Positions 47,816-56,285 of a stretch of 58,711 bases of DNA are shown here, one piece after another. This stretch comes from Actinomycetota bacterium (GTDB lineage Bacteria > Actinomycetota > Thermoleophilia > Gaiellales > Gaiellaceae). The stretch spans positions 46,321 to 105,031 of the forward strand of contig PLJC01000032.1 in NCBI GenBank assembly GCA_003139545.1, in the 5' to 3' direction. A program made the position numbers and the translations under genes. The notes below the pieces were generated by a model. It had not been told where the DNA came from and searched no databases. It saw only the letters and a program-made list of their open reading frames with translations. Within the stretch, counting starts at the first letter, position 1; each line of letters starts with the position of its first letter.

Positions 47816-48685
47816 CTACTTGAGGCGTTTGGCGACGAGTTGTGCGACTTCGGTCGGCGTCGCGCCGACCTCGATGCCCTTCGCCTCGAGCGCTTCCTTC
47901 TTCGCCACGGCCGTCCCGGAGGAGCCGGAGATGATCGCACCGGCGTGCCCCATCGCCTTGCCGGGCGGGGCCGAGAAGCCGGCGATGTACGCGAGCACGG
48001 GCGTCGTCATGTGCTCGCCGATGTACTGCGCCGCCTTCTCTTCTTCGTCGCCGCCGATCTCGCCGACGAGGACGATGAGCTCGGTCTCCGGATCCGCCTC
48101 GAATTTCTCGAGGATGTCGATGAACGACGAGCCGACGATCGGGTCGCCGCCGATGCCGACGATGGTCGAGTTGCCGAGGCCGAGCTGGGTCAGCTCGTGC
48201 CCGATCTGGTATGTGAGCGTGCCGGAACGGGAGACGAGCCCGACGACGCCCTCGCTGAAGATCTCCGCCGGGATGATCCCGACGTTCGCCTTGCCGGGCG
48301 AGAGGACCCCGGGACAGTTCGGGCCGACCATCGTCACGCCCTTCGGGCGGAAATACGTGTAGATGCCGAGCATGTCGTGGACCGGGACGTGCTCCGTGAT
48401 GCAGATGACGGTCTCGATGCCCGCGTCGATCGCCTCGTACATGGCGTCGCCGGCGAACCGCGCAGGGACGAAGATGAGGCTCGTGTTCGCGCCCGCCTTG
48501 TCGACGGCGTCGGCCACGGTGTCGAACACGGGAACGCCGTCCACGTCCTGGCCGCCCTTGCCGGGCGTGACGCCGGCAACGAGGTTCGTCCCGTACGCGC
48601 GATTGCGCAGGCCGTGGAAGCGTCCCTCGCTCCCGGTCAGGCCCTGGACGACGAGCCGCGTGTCGTTGTCGACGACGATCGCCAC
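47816..48685 (-). CDS. sucD: Succinyl-CoA synthetase alpha subunit
   Basis: This subunit binds CoA and carries the phosphohistidine. The 289 residues have VVQGLTGSEGRFH, GVTPGKGGQ, ICITEHVPVHDM, MVGPNCPGVLSPG, and the active His in KAMGHAGAIISGSSGTA near 240. The GTG start shares one base with the methyltransferase stop (TAGTG). It is separated from sucC by the methyltransferase gene, which is unusual. Confidence 0.95.
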   Translation of the reverse strand: MAIVVDNDTRLVVQGLTGSEGRFHGLRNRAYGTNLVAGVTPGKGGQDVDGVPVFDTVADAVDKAGANTSLIFVPARFAGDAMYEAIDAGIETVICITEHVPVHDMLGIYTYFRPKGVTMVGPNCPGVLSPGKANVGIIPAEIFSEGVVGLVSRSGTLTYQIGHELTQLGLGNSTIVGIGGDPIVGSSFIDILEKFEADPETELIVLVGEIGGDEEEKAAQYIGEHMTTPVLAYIAGFSAPPGKAMGHAGAIISGSSGTAVAKKEALEAKGIEVGATPTEVAQLVAKRLK

Positions 48686-49326
48686 TACTTCACGCCCTTC
48701 AGGACGAGCGTCGGCAGTGGCATCCAGCCGTCGACGACGCGGTCGCCGAGCAATTCGCGCACACGCGCCGCGTCCTCGCCGGTGCATTCGACGCGGGCGA
48801 GCCACGGCTCGATCTCGAGCGGCCGCGTGAAGTGGCGCTCTTCCGCGATCGTGAGCCCGGCGAGCTCGAAGAAGCTCTCCCACTCGGCCTCGCCGTAGTT
48901 GCGCACGTGGCTCGGGTCGCGCAGGCGGTCGGCCTCCTCGGACGACTCGCTGACGAAGGTGTTGTCGCAGATCACGACGCGGCCGCGGGCGACGCGCGCC
49001 ATCTCCTTTACCGCCGTGAGGACGTCGGCGAAGTGATGCGCCGCGAGCCGGCACGCGACGGCGTCGAAGCTCCCGTCCGCGAACGGCAGGCTCTCGGCGG
49101 GCGCGGTCGTGTCGGCGCCCATGCCGGGCGCAGGATCGGTCGTGACGACGGTCGCGCCCGCCTCGCGCAGGCGCCGTGCGACGTGCCCGCCGCCGGTGGC
49201 GACGTCGAGGACGGTGACGCCGGGTCCCGGCTCGCACCACTCGACGACGAGGTCGAGATCCTCGCCGGCCGCGTGGATCGCGCTGTGGCGATACGCGTCG
49301 GCGCGATCGGACCAGAGGTCGGTCAC
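48685..49326 (-). CDS. Class I SAM-dependent methyltransferase encoded between sucC and sucD
   Basis: The 213 residues form a Rossmann methyltransferase: VTVLDVATGGGHVARRL (SAM loop) near 38, VTTDPAPGM, AESLPFADGSFDAVACRLAAHHF near 77 (in two blocks) and a VARGRVVICDNTF strand. It resembles the UbiE/Methyltransf_11 group, but the substrate is unknown. It overlaps sucC by GTGA and sucD by TAGTG, so its translation is tied to both synthetase subunits. Confidence 0.88.
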   Translation of the reverse strand: MTDLWSDRADAYRHSAIHAAGEDLDLVVEWCEPGPGVTVLDVATGGGHVARRLREAGATVVTTDPAPGMGADTTAPAESLPFADGSFDAVACRLAAHHFADVLTAVKEMARVARGRVVICDNTFVSESSEEADRLRDPSHVRNYGEAEWESFFELAGLTIAEERHFTRPLEIEPWLARVECTGEDAARVRELLGDRVVDGWMPLPTLVLKGVK

Positions 49327-50468
49327 GCCGCCAGCTCCACCGCGCGCCGCGCGCCGTCGAGCATCGTCGCCTCGGGGTGGATGTTCGGGTTGCCCGCCTC
49401 GGCGAGTAGCCGCCGCCCCTCCTCGGCGTTCGTGCCGTCGAGCCGCACGACGATCGGGTACTTCGACATGTCGAGGCGGTCGAGCGCCTCGAGGATCCCG
49501 CGCGCGACCTCGTCGCCGCGCGTGATGCCGCCGAAGATGTTGAAGAAGATCGACTTCACCTGCGGGTCGCGAGTGATCACCTCGAGCGCGTCGACGACGC
49601 CCTCGGCCGATCCGCCGCCGCCGAGGTCGCAGAAGTTCGCCGGCCGCCCGCCGACGTGCGCGACGACGTCGACCGTCGACATGGCGAGGCCGGCGCCGTT
49701 GCCGATGATGCCGACGCTGCCGTCGAGCTTCACGTAGGTGACGCCCTTCTCGCGCGCGAATGCCTCGATCGGGTCGGCGGCGGCGGTGTCGCGCATCTCG
49801 GCCACATCGGGGTGCCGGAAGAGCGCGTTGTCGTCAACCGTGAACTTCGAGTCGAGCGCCTTCACCGTCCCGTCGGGGGTAACGATGAGCGGGTTGATCT
49901 CGCAGAGCACCGCGTCGAACTCGACGAACGCGCGGTAGAGCTTCTCGACGATCGACGTGATCTGCTTCTGCTCGGACGGATCGGTGACGCCCCCGCCATA
50001 GATCAGGCGGCGCGCGACCCACGGCTGGAATCCCTCGGATGGGTCGACGTGCAGCCGCACGAGCGCCTCGGGGCGCTCCTCCGCGATCTGCTCGATCTCG
50101 ACGCCGCCCTGGGTTGTGAACATGAAGAGCGGTTTCTTCGCGCCGCGGTCGAGGGTGATGGAGAGGTAGTACTCGCGCTCGATGTCGGAGGCCCGCTCGA
50201 TCCAGAGCCGGCGGACGACGTGGCCGTTGATGTCCAGGCCGAGAATGTCCTTCGCCTTCTGCTCCACGTCGTCGGCCCCCTCGGCGAGCTTCACGCCGCC
50301 GGCCTTGCCGCGGCCGCCCGTGAGCACCTGCGCCTTGACGACGAGCTGGCCGCCGAGCTCCTGCGCCGCCGCCCGCGCGTCCTGCGGCGAATCGGCTCGC
50401 CGCCCCTCGGACACGGGGATGCCGACGCGCTTGAAGAGCTCCTTGCCCTGATACTCGTACAGGTCCAC
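49323..50468 (-). CDS. sucC: Succinyl-CoA synthetase beta subunit (ADP-forming type)
   Basis: This ATP-grasp subunit pairs with SucD to make succinate and ATP from succinyl-CoA. The 381 residues start MDLYEYQGKELFKRVGIPV and show VVKAQVLTGGRGKAGGVKLA, CEINPLIVTPDG, NGAGLAMSTVDVV and FFNIFGGITRGDEVARG. GTG start at 50466-50468, behind a dyad that may regulate it. Confidence 0.95.
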   Translation of the reverse strand: MDLYEYQGKELFKRVGIPVSEGRRADSPQDARAAAQELGGQLVVKAQVLTGGRGKAGGVKLAEGADDVEQKAKDILGLDINGHVVRRLWIERASDIEREYYLSITLDRGAKKPLFMFTTQGGVEIEQIAEERPEALVRLHVDPSEGFQPWVARRLIYGGGVTDPSEQKQITSIVEKLYRAFVEFDAVLCEINPLIVTPDGTVKALDSKFTVDDNALFRHPDVAEMRDTAAADPIEAFAREKGVTYVKLDGSVGIIGNGAGLAMSTVDVVAHVGGRPANFCDLGGGGSAEGVVDALEVITRDPQVKSIFFNIFGGITRGDEVARGILEALDRLDMSKYPIVVRLDGTNAEEGRRLLAEAGNPNIHPEATMLDGARRAVELAA

Positions 50469-50473
50469 CGGCG

Positions 50474-50492
50474 GGTGACTCTAACGATCACC
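50474..50492. promoter_or_regulatory. Dyad in the sucC / small-protein divergent gap
   Basis: GGTGA (50474-50478) and TCACC (50488-50492) form an inverted repeat around CTCTAACGA. A minus-strand TAGAGT (50478-50483) would place transcription start only a few bases ahead of the sucC GTG, inside the dyad. A regulator binding here is possible; none is identified. Confidence 0.3.
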
Positions 50493-50516
50493 GCCTTCCG
50501 TGCCGATTAGTTGTGC

Positions 50517-50678
50517 ATGGGACGCGGCGTGATCGCGATGTGCGGGACCTTCGGGTTGACGGTCGGCGGGTTCGTACCGGCCCTGTGGGGCGCCGGCCAG
50601 CTGTCGATGGCGTCGGTTCTCTTCAGCGCGATCGGCGGCATCGCCGGCGTCTTCGCCGGCGTTCGCATCGCCGAGTAA
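50517..50678 (+). CDS. 53-residue small membrane protein
   Basis: From ATG 50517 the chain starts MGRGVIAMCGTFGLTVGGF and forms two hydrophobic segments (about 5-25 and 30-50) rich in Gly/Ala, ending RIAE. Divergent from sucC across 48 bases. Glycine-rich pairing of two helices is typical of small membrane peptides, but function is unknown. Confidence 0.55.
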   Translation: MGRGVIAMCGTFGLTVGGFVPALWGAGQLSMASVLFSAIGGIAGVFAGVRIAE

Positions 50679-50754
50679 CTCGTCCGTTCGGAGGAGACCG
50701 AACCGTCCTCGCGCCCGAGGCGGATTTGCGCCCGCGCAGTAGCGTTCGTAGACC

Positions 50755-51855
50755 ATGGTCTGGAACTGGCTCCGGCGGCACCCGAGCCTCGTCGACGTCG
50801 GCGTGGTGCTCGCCCTCGCGGCGGCCTACGTCGGCCATGCGAGCCGTCTCGACGACTGGGCGGAAGGCGTCCCCCTCGCCGTCGTCCAGGTGGCGCCGCT
50901 GCTCGTCCGTCGCCGGTACCCGCGCACCGTGCTCGGGGTCGTCACCGCCGCGTGGATCGCGCAGGCGATCTTCGTCTCGGCGTGGCCGCCTGTGGCGTCC
51001 CTTGTCGCCGTCTACACGGTGTCGGCGAACCTCGGTCGCACCGAAGGCCTCTGGGCAGCAGCCCTCGCCACGCTCGCCACGACGCTCGCCACACTGGGGC
51101 TCGCCGACTGGGGCCGCACGGTCTCGGATCTCTTCCTCTTCGCAGGCGCGTGGGTCGTCGGCGACAACCTCGGCACGCGGCGTGCGTACACGCGCACGCT
51201 CGAGGAGCGCGCCGAACGGCTCGAGCGGGAGCGCGAGGCCGAAGCGGCGCGCGCCCGCGCGGAGGAGCAGGCCCGCATCGCGCGCGAGCTACACGACGTC
51301 ATCGCCCACAGCGTGAGCGTCATGGTCGTCCAGGCCGCCGCGGCGAACGACGTCTTCGACACGCGCCCCGAGCGTGCGCGGGAGGCGCTGCGCGCAATCG
51401 AGGCGAGCGGGCGCACCGCCCTCGCCGAGATGCGCCGCCTGCTCGGAGTCGTGCGCGCCGACGGCGCCGAGTATGCGCCGCGGCCGGGCATCGACCGTCT
51501 CGACGACCTCGTCGAACAGGTGCGCGCCGCCGGGCTCGCCGTCGCCGTCACCATCGAGGGGTCCCCACGGCCGCTGCCTGCGGGCGTCGACCTGTCCGCG
51601 TACCGCGTCGTCCAGGAGGCGCTGACAAACACGTTGAAGCATGCGAACGCGACGCGCGCGGACGTCTCGCTGCGCTACCGCGACGACGAGCTCGGCGTCG
51701 AGGTGCGCGACGACGGCGAAGCCGCAGGCAACGGGGACAGCCACGGGCGTGGACTGATCGGCATGCGCGAGCGGGTTACCGCCTTCGGCGGCTCGCTCGA
51801 GACAGGCCCGAAGAACACCGGCGGCTTCGCCGTGTCCGCGAGGTTCCCGCTGTGA
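50755..51855 (+). CDS. Sensor histidine kinase, NarL-type (HisKA_3)
   Basis: The 366-residue protein has four or five membrane helices in residues 12-140, a coiled coil (RTLEERAERLEREREAEAAR), then HisKA_3 with the phosphorylated His in ARELHDVIAHSVSVM near 180. An ATPase domain follows with the N-box QEALTNTLKHANATRADV and G-box GLIGMRERVTAFGG. There is no distinct extracellular sensor loop, so it probably senses membrane or envelope state. Overlaps the regulator gene as GTGA. Confidence 0.94.
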   Translation: MVWNWLRRHPSLVDVGVVLALAAAYVGHASRLDDWAEGVPLAVVQVAPLLVRRRYPRTVLGVVTAAWIAQAIFVSAWPPVASLVAVYTVSANLGRTEGLWAAALATLATTLATLGLADWGRTVSDLFLFAGAWVVGDNLGTRRAYTRTLEERAERLEREREAEAARARAEEQARIARELHDVIAHSVSVMVVQAAAANDVFDTRPERAREALRAIEASGRTALAEMRRLLGVVRADGAEYAPRPGIDRLDDLVEQVRAAGLAVAVTIEGSPRPLPAGVDLSAYRVVQEALTNTLKHANATRADVSLRYRDDELGVEVRDDGEAAGNGDSHGRGLIGMRERVTAFGGSLETGPKNTGGFAVSARFPL

Positions 51856-52499
51856 TTCGCGTGCTCGTCGTCGACGACCAGCCGCTCGTGCGCAGCGGCT
51901 TCCGCATGGTGCTCGAGGAGCGCCCCGACCTCGAGCTCGCCGGCGAGGCGTCGGACGGGGCGCAGGCGCTCGAGCTCGCGCGCGAGCTCGATCCTGACGT
52001 CATCCTCATGGACGTGCGCATGCCGAACCTCGACGGCGTCGAGGCGACGCGGCAGCTCGTCGAGTCCGGCACGCGCGCTCGGATCCTCGTGCTGACGACG
52101 TTCGACCTGGACGAGTACGTGTACGCCGCCATCCGCGCCGGCGCGAGCGGCTTCCTGCTCAAGGACGTCGAGCCCGCGGAGCTCGTGGACGCGATCCGCG
52201 TCGTGGCGGCCGGTAACTCGCTCTTCGGCCCTGCCGCGACGGAACGGCTCGTCGCGCGCTTCGCCCACCAGGCGGCGCCCGACGCCGGCCACGCGCTCGA
52301 CGAGCTGACCGACCGCGAGAAGGAGATCCTGCGGCTGCTCGCCACCGGCCTGTCCAACGCCGAGCTCGCCGAGCATCTCTTCCTCAGCGAGACGACCGTG
52401 AAGACGCACGTCTCCGCGATCCTCCGCAAGCTGCGCGTGCGCGATCGCGTGCAGGCGGTGATCGCCGCGTACGACGCCGGGCTCGTCAGCCCGAGATGA
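51852..52499 (+). CDS. Response regulator, NarL/LuxR family
   Basis: The 215 residues comprise a receiver (VLVVDDQPLVRSGF, phosphoacceptor Asp in ILMDVRMPNLDG near 53, TTF switch and LLKDVEPAEL Lys) and a LuxR helix-turn-helix (LTDREKEILRLLATGLSNAELAEHLFLSE near 150-180, in two blocks, KTHVSAILRKL). GTG start overlaps the kinase stop. Its 3' end overlaps the converging carboxylase gene by 14 bases. The target genes are unknown. Confidence 0.95.
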   Translation: MIRVLVVDDQPLVRSGFRMVLEERPDLELAGEASDGAQALELARELDPDVILMDVRMPNLDGVEATRQLVESGTRARILVLTTFDLDEYVYAAIRAGASGFLLKDVEPAELVDAIRVVAAGNSLFGPAATERLVARFAHQAAPDAGHALDELTDREKEILRLLATGLSNAELAEHLFLSETTVKTHVSAILRKLRVRDRVQAVIAAYDAGLVSPR

Positions 52500-54216
52500 C
52501 GCAGACGACCTGACCGGTCGCGACCGGCTCGCCCGGCGCGACCGAGAGCTCGGCGACGACGCCTGCGCGGTGGGCGTGCACCTCGTTCTCCATCTTCATC
52601 GCCTCGACGATGCAGATGAGTGCGCCCGCCTCCACCTCGTCGCCCTCGGCGACCGCGACGGAGAGGACCGTCCCCTGCATCGGCGACACGACGACGTCGC
52701 TGCCTCCGGCGGCCCCTGCACTCACGCGCTCGCGCCGCCGGCGCGCCAGCTCGAGCCACGGCGCCTCCGGCTCGGTGAGGCGAACCTCGAAGCGACGCCC
52801 GTCCACCTCCACGGTGCGCACGCGCTCGACCGTCCGTCCCGGCACGGGTAGCAACCTGCTCGTCGGGGCCTTGCCGTCGAGGTCGAGCGACTCGACGACG
52901 CCCACGCAGGTCTCGCCGCGGATGAAGCACTCGTGCGACAGCAGCGCGGTGTGGAACGGGATCAGCGTCGTCGGCCCCTCGATCACGTACTCGCCGAGCG
53001 CGCGCAGCATGCGCCGCCGCGCGTGCTCGCGGTTGACTCCGTGCACGATGAGCTTGGAGATCATCGGGTCGTACGCCGCGACGACCTCGCGGCCGCCGTC
53101 GACGCCTGAGTCGACGCGCACGCCGGGGCCACCGGGCTCGTGGTACGCGGTGACGAGGCCGGGCGCCGGCAGGAAGCCGCGCGATGCATCCTCGGCGTTG
53201 ATGCGGCACTCGATCGCGTGCCCGCGCAGCGAAACCTGCTCCTGCGTGAACGACAGTGGCTCACCGAGTGCGATGAGCACCTGCTCGCGCACGAGGTCGA
53301 GCCCGGTCACCATCTCCGTCACCGTGTGCTCCACCTGAATGCGTGTGTTCATCTCCATGAAGAAGTACTCACCGTCTTTGGTGAGCAGCCCTTCGATCGT
53401 CCCCGCAGACACGTAGCCGGCGGCGAGCGCGGCCTCGACGCCGATCCGCCCGATGCGCGCGCGCAGCTCGTCGTCCACCGCCGGCGACGGCGTCTCCTCG
53501 ACGAGCTTCTGGTGCCGCCGCTGGATGGTGCAGTCGCGCTCACCGAGGTGCACGACGTTGCCGTGCGCATCCGCGAGCACCTGCACCTCGATGTGGCGTG
53601 GATCGACGATGAGCTTCTCGACGTACACGTCGGGGTTCGCGAAATACGACTGGCCCTGCCGGCGCGCCGTCTCGAACGCGCGCTCGGCGTGCTCGGGGCC
53701 TTCGACGACCTCCATCCCTTTGCCGCCGCCTCCGGCGGCCGCCTTGATGAGGAGCGGATAGCCGATCGAATCGCCGAGCGAGAGCAGCTCGTCGACCGTC
53801 GCAACCGGCTCGGTCGTGCCGGGGATGATCGGCACACCTGCGGCCTGCATCACGGTGCGGGCGCGCGTCTTCTCGCCCATCAGCTCGATCGCCTCCGACG
53901 GCGGCCCGATCCACACGAGCCCGGCACCGAGCACGGCCCGCGCAAAGGCGGCGTTCTCGGCGAGGAACCCGTAGCCCGGGTGCACCGCCTGGGCGCCGGC
54001 GCGCAGCGCGGTCTCGACGAGCGTGTCGATCTTCAGATAGCTCTCGGCCGCCGGCGGCGGCCCGATGAGGAACGCCTCGTCCGCGTACGCGACGTGGAGC
54101 GAGCCACGGTCGGCCTCCGAGTAGACGGCGACGGCGCCGACGCCGAGCTCGCGCAGCGTCCGGAAGATGCGGACGGCGATCTCACCGCGGTTGGCGACCA
54201 GGACCTTCTCGAACAT
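52486..54216 (-). CDS. accA: Acyl-CoA carboxylase alpha subunit (biotin carboxylase + BCCP)
   Basis: The 576-residue protein fuses biotin carboxylase (FEKVLVANRGEIAVRIF at the N-terminus, ATP loop IKAAAGGGGKGM near 160, catalytic EMNTRIQVEH near 290) to a BCCP domain. The biotinylated Lys is in IVEAMKMENEV near residue 541. This is the form used by actinobacterial acetyl-/propionyl-CoA carboxylases. The carboxyltransferase (57539-58711) and a small epsilon-like gene lie a few kb away, so the complex subunits are split by unrelated genes. Confidence 0.95.
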   Translation of the reverse strand: MFEKVLVANRGEIAVRIFRTLRELGVGAVAVYSEADRGSLHVAYADEAFLIGPPPAAESYLKIDTLVETALRAGAQAVHPGYGFLAENAAFARAVLGAGLVWIGPPSEAIELMGEKTRARTVMQAAGVPIIPGTTEPVATVDELLSLGDSIGYPLLIKAAAGGGGKGMEVVEGPEHAERAFETARRQGQSYFANPDVYVEKLIVDPRHIEVQVLADAHGNVVHLGERDCTIQRRHQKLVEETPSPAVDDELRARIGRIGVEAALAAGYVSAGTIEGLLTKDGEYFFMEMNTRIQVEHTVTEMVTGLDLVREQVLIALGEPLSFTQEQVSLRGHAIECRINAEDASRGFLPAPGLVTAYHEPGGPGVRVDSGVDGGREVVAAYDPMISKLIVHGVNREHARRRMLRALGEYVIEGPTTLIPFHTALLSHECFIRGETCVGVVESLDLDGKAPTSRLLPVPGRTVERVRTVEVDGRRFEVRLTEPEAPWLELARRRRERVSAGAAGGSDVVVSPMQGTVLSVAVAEGDEVEAGALICIVEAMKMENEVHAHRAGVVAELSVAPGEPVATGQVVCVISG

Positions 54217-54225
54217 CGGGACTAA

Positions 54226-55515
54226 TTAGTGCACGCCGACGGACTTCGCGTATGCGCGAAGCGCGGCCGCATCCTTCGCCTCCGCCGCGGCCACCCGGCC
54301 GTCGGCGAGGCCGGCGAGGAGCGAGACCGGTGCGGATGGAACCTTGCCCTGCTTCAGCGCCGCGCTGAAGGCGGCGACCCCGGCGCTGCCGGCGTGCAGC
54401 TTTGCCAGCTCGGCGAGCACGGTCTTTGGCAGCGGCTGCGACGAGGCATTCGTGAGCTGGCTCGGGGACAGCGTGAGCGTGTTGAGCTTCGACGCCCGGG
54501 CAGCCGCGATCAGCGCCTTGCGCAGGCCGGCGCGTGCCTGCTCGAGCGCCGCGAGCGCGAGCGAATACTTGCCGGCGGCTTTCAGCTGCAGCGTCTTCGC
54601 GGCCGTGTTCTTCGCCTTCGCGGCAGTCGAGGCGCGGTTGATCGCGGTCGCGAGTGCGTCGTTCACGGCGGTTGAGCGGGCGACGTTGCGCGTCAGCGCG
54701 GTGACCGCGCTCGTCAGCGCCGGCGTGATGCCGGCAACGGTCGGCACGACAACCTTGGCCGGAGGAGCGACGACGGTGTAGTGCTCGTCGGGCGGGTCCT
54801 TCTTCCGCTTCTCGGCCTCTTTCCGCCACTCGTCGCACTGCCACGCAGTTGCAGTCGCGACCGCCCCCGCGGCGCCGAACAGCGGCGCCTGCGGGCCGGG
54901 GACGGCAGTGGCCAGGCCGAATCCGACTGCCTCCTTCGTATACGTGTCGACGCAGTCCTGGTAGTACGCGATGTCGATGTCGGCCCGCTCCTTCACCGTC
55001 AGCGGCAGCGCGACGACCGGTTGCGCCCTGGGCGCCTCGACCGTGCAGCCGGCCGGCCCCGGATCGTCGCCGACGCCCGTCAGTGTCCCGAAGTACGACG
55101 CGTGGCAGACCCATGGCCGCGTGTCCCCTGTGATCGGGATGGTCACGTCGACGTAGACGGTTCCCTGGTGGAACGGGTCCTTGTGATGGCAGCCATCCGC
55201 CGGGATCTCGGACACGTCGGCGTGATGCCAGATCGATTGGTTCGGGTTGTCATGGTTCGACGTGAGCGCTTTGAAGTTGTCGCAGGTCGGATCGTCAGCC
55301 GGCGGCTTCAGTCGCCACGAGAACGTCGGCGTGCCGTTGCCGGGGACGGTGGTGACGCTGACGCTGTACTGCGTCGCTTTCGCCTCGGTGCCGAGGAACG
55401 TGGCGGTAATGGCCGAGATCGTCGGCGCCTTCTTCATTCCGGAGGCATTGGCGCCGCCGCCGGCGACGAGCAGCGACAGGAGGGCGAGCCCGGCCAGATA
55501 CGACGTCCGCCTCAT
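54226..55515 (-). CDS. Secreted cysteine-containing protein of unknown function
   Basis: The 429-residue precursor has a signal peptide (RRTSYLAGLALLSLLVAGGGANA). An N-terminal beta-rich domain follows with FSWRLKPPADDPTCDNF and CHASYFGTLTG, where four or more Cys may pair. A tail rich in Ala/Thr/Lys with helical repeats (from about residue 260, e.g. NRASTAAKAKNTAAKTLQLK) ends it. The first part resembles an immunoglobulin-like domain. No enzyme motif. A TTG at 55530 is an alternative start. Confidence 0.7.
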   Translation of the reverse strand: MRRTSYLAGLALLSLLVAGGGANASGMKKAPTISAITATFLGTEAKATQYSVSVTTVPGNGTPTFSWRLKPPADDPTCDNFKALTSNHDNPNQSIWHHADVSEIPADGCHHKDPFHQGTVYVDVTIPITGDTRPWVCHASYFGTLTGVGDDPGPAGCTVEAPRAQPVVALPLTVKERADIDIAYYQDCVDTYTKEAVGFGLATAVPGPQAPLFGAAGAVATATAWQCDEWRKEAEKRKKDPPDEHYTVVAPPAKVVVPTVAGITPALTSAVTALTRNVARSTAVNDALATAINRASTAAKAKNTAAKTLQLKAAGKYSLALAALEQARAGLRKALIAAARASKLNTLTLSPSQLTNASSQPLPKTVLAELAKLHAGSAGVAAFSAALKQGKVPSAPVSLLAGLADGRVAAAEAKDAAALRAYAKSVGVH

Positions 55516-55552
55516 GCTCCGCCAATTCAATACCCCTTAGGATCGGTGCGCA

Positions 55553-56095
55553 ATGAGCCCGGCCGATCAGCTGACGGTTGCACGCGCGCTCTCCGTGCCC
55601 GTGGTCGTCGTCCTCTTCGCGTGGCCGTTCCACGATCACGCCTACTGGGCAACCGCCGTGTTCTGCGTCGCAATGACGACCGACTGGTTCGACGGCCGGC
55701 TCGCGCGCCGGCATGGGAGGACGTCTCCGCTCGGTTCGTTGCTCGACCCGATTGCGGACAAGGTGCTCGTCCTCGCCGCGCTCGTGATGCTCGTCGGCCA
55801 GCACGTCGTCCCGGCGTGGATGGTGGCTGCGATCGTCGTGCGTGAGGTGCTGATCACCGGCCTACGCCAGGCGGCGATCGAGCGCGGGATCGTGATCGCG
55901 GCGCGCGACCTGGCGAAGGTCAAGACGTGGGCGCAGGCCGTCGCCGCCGGAGTCGGCGGCTTCGCCGCCGCTGGAGCGTGGGGAACCGGCGTCGCGTGGT
56001 GGACGATGCTCGTCGCGGTGGCCCTGACGTGGGCGTCGGGACTGGATTACGCGCGCAGTGCGCCGGCGCTCTTTCGGCCTCGCGTCAGCGCGTAA
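55553..56095 (+). CDS. pgsA: CDP-alcohol phosphatidyltransferase, PgsA-like
   Basis: This membrane enzyme probably makes phosphatidylglycerophosphate from CDP-diacylglycerol and glycerol-3-phosphate. The 180 residues carry the full CDP-alcohol motif D-x2-DG-x2-AR-x8-9-G-x3-D-x3-D (DWFDGRLARR ... GSLLDPIAD, residues 44-69) and six hydrophobic segments. The motif also serves phosphatidylinositol or cardiolipin synthases, so PgsA is the best, not the sole, reading. Confidence 0.88.
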   Translation: MSPADQLTVARALSVPVVVVLFAWPFHDHAYWATAVFCVAMTTDWFDGRLARRHGRTSPLGSLLDPIADKVLVLAALVMLVGQHVVPAWMVAAIVVREVLITGLRQAAIERGIVIAARDLAKVKTWAQAVAAGVGGFAAAGAWGTGVAWWTMLVAVALTWASGLDYARSAPALFRPRVSA

Positions 56096-56116
56096 CGGCC
56101 CGGCCGAGCGCCGCGG

Positions 56117-56242
56117 TTACGGCGATTCGAGCGCCTCGGGCTCCCACGGCGCGGGCGCAGGCTTTTCCGCCTCTTCCGCCAATGCAGCGAGGATGGCGGC
56201 GCGTTCTTCCTCACTCGGCTCCGGCCTGATCTCGATTTTCAC
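56117..56242 (-). CDS. accE: Small acyl-CoA carboxylase epsilon-like subunit
   Basis: The 41 residues read MKIEIRPEPSEEERAAIL, then AALAEEAEKPAPAPW. This resembles the actinobacterial AccE pattern (beta strand, proline, EE-x-AA helix, PxW end), which stabilises acyl-CoA carboxylase complexes. A GTG at 56240-56242 is preferred; an ATG at 56263 would add seven residues. On the minus strand a promoter (TCGACC, 17 bases, TACTCT) puts the RNA start near the GTG, so the message may be leaderless. The carboxyltransferase gene lies 1.3 kb away on the same strand, past the NlpC gene. Confidence 0.7.
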   Translation of the reverse strand: MKIEIRPEPSEEERAAILAALAEEAEKPAPAPWEPEALESP

Positions 56243-56285
56243 GAATGCAAAGAGTAAAGTCATCGGGAGGTCGGGTCGATCAGGG

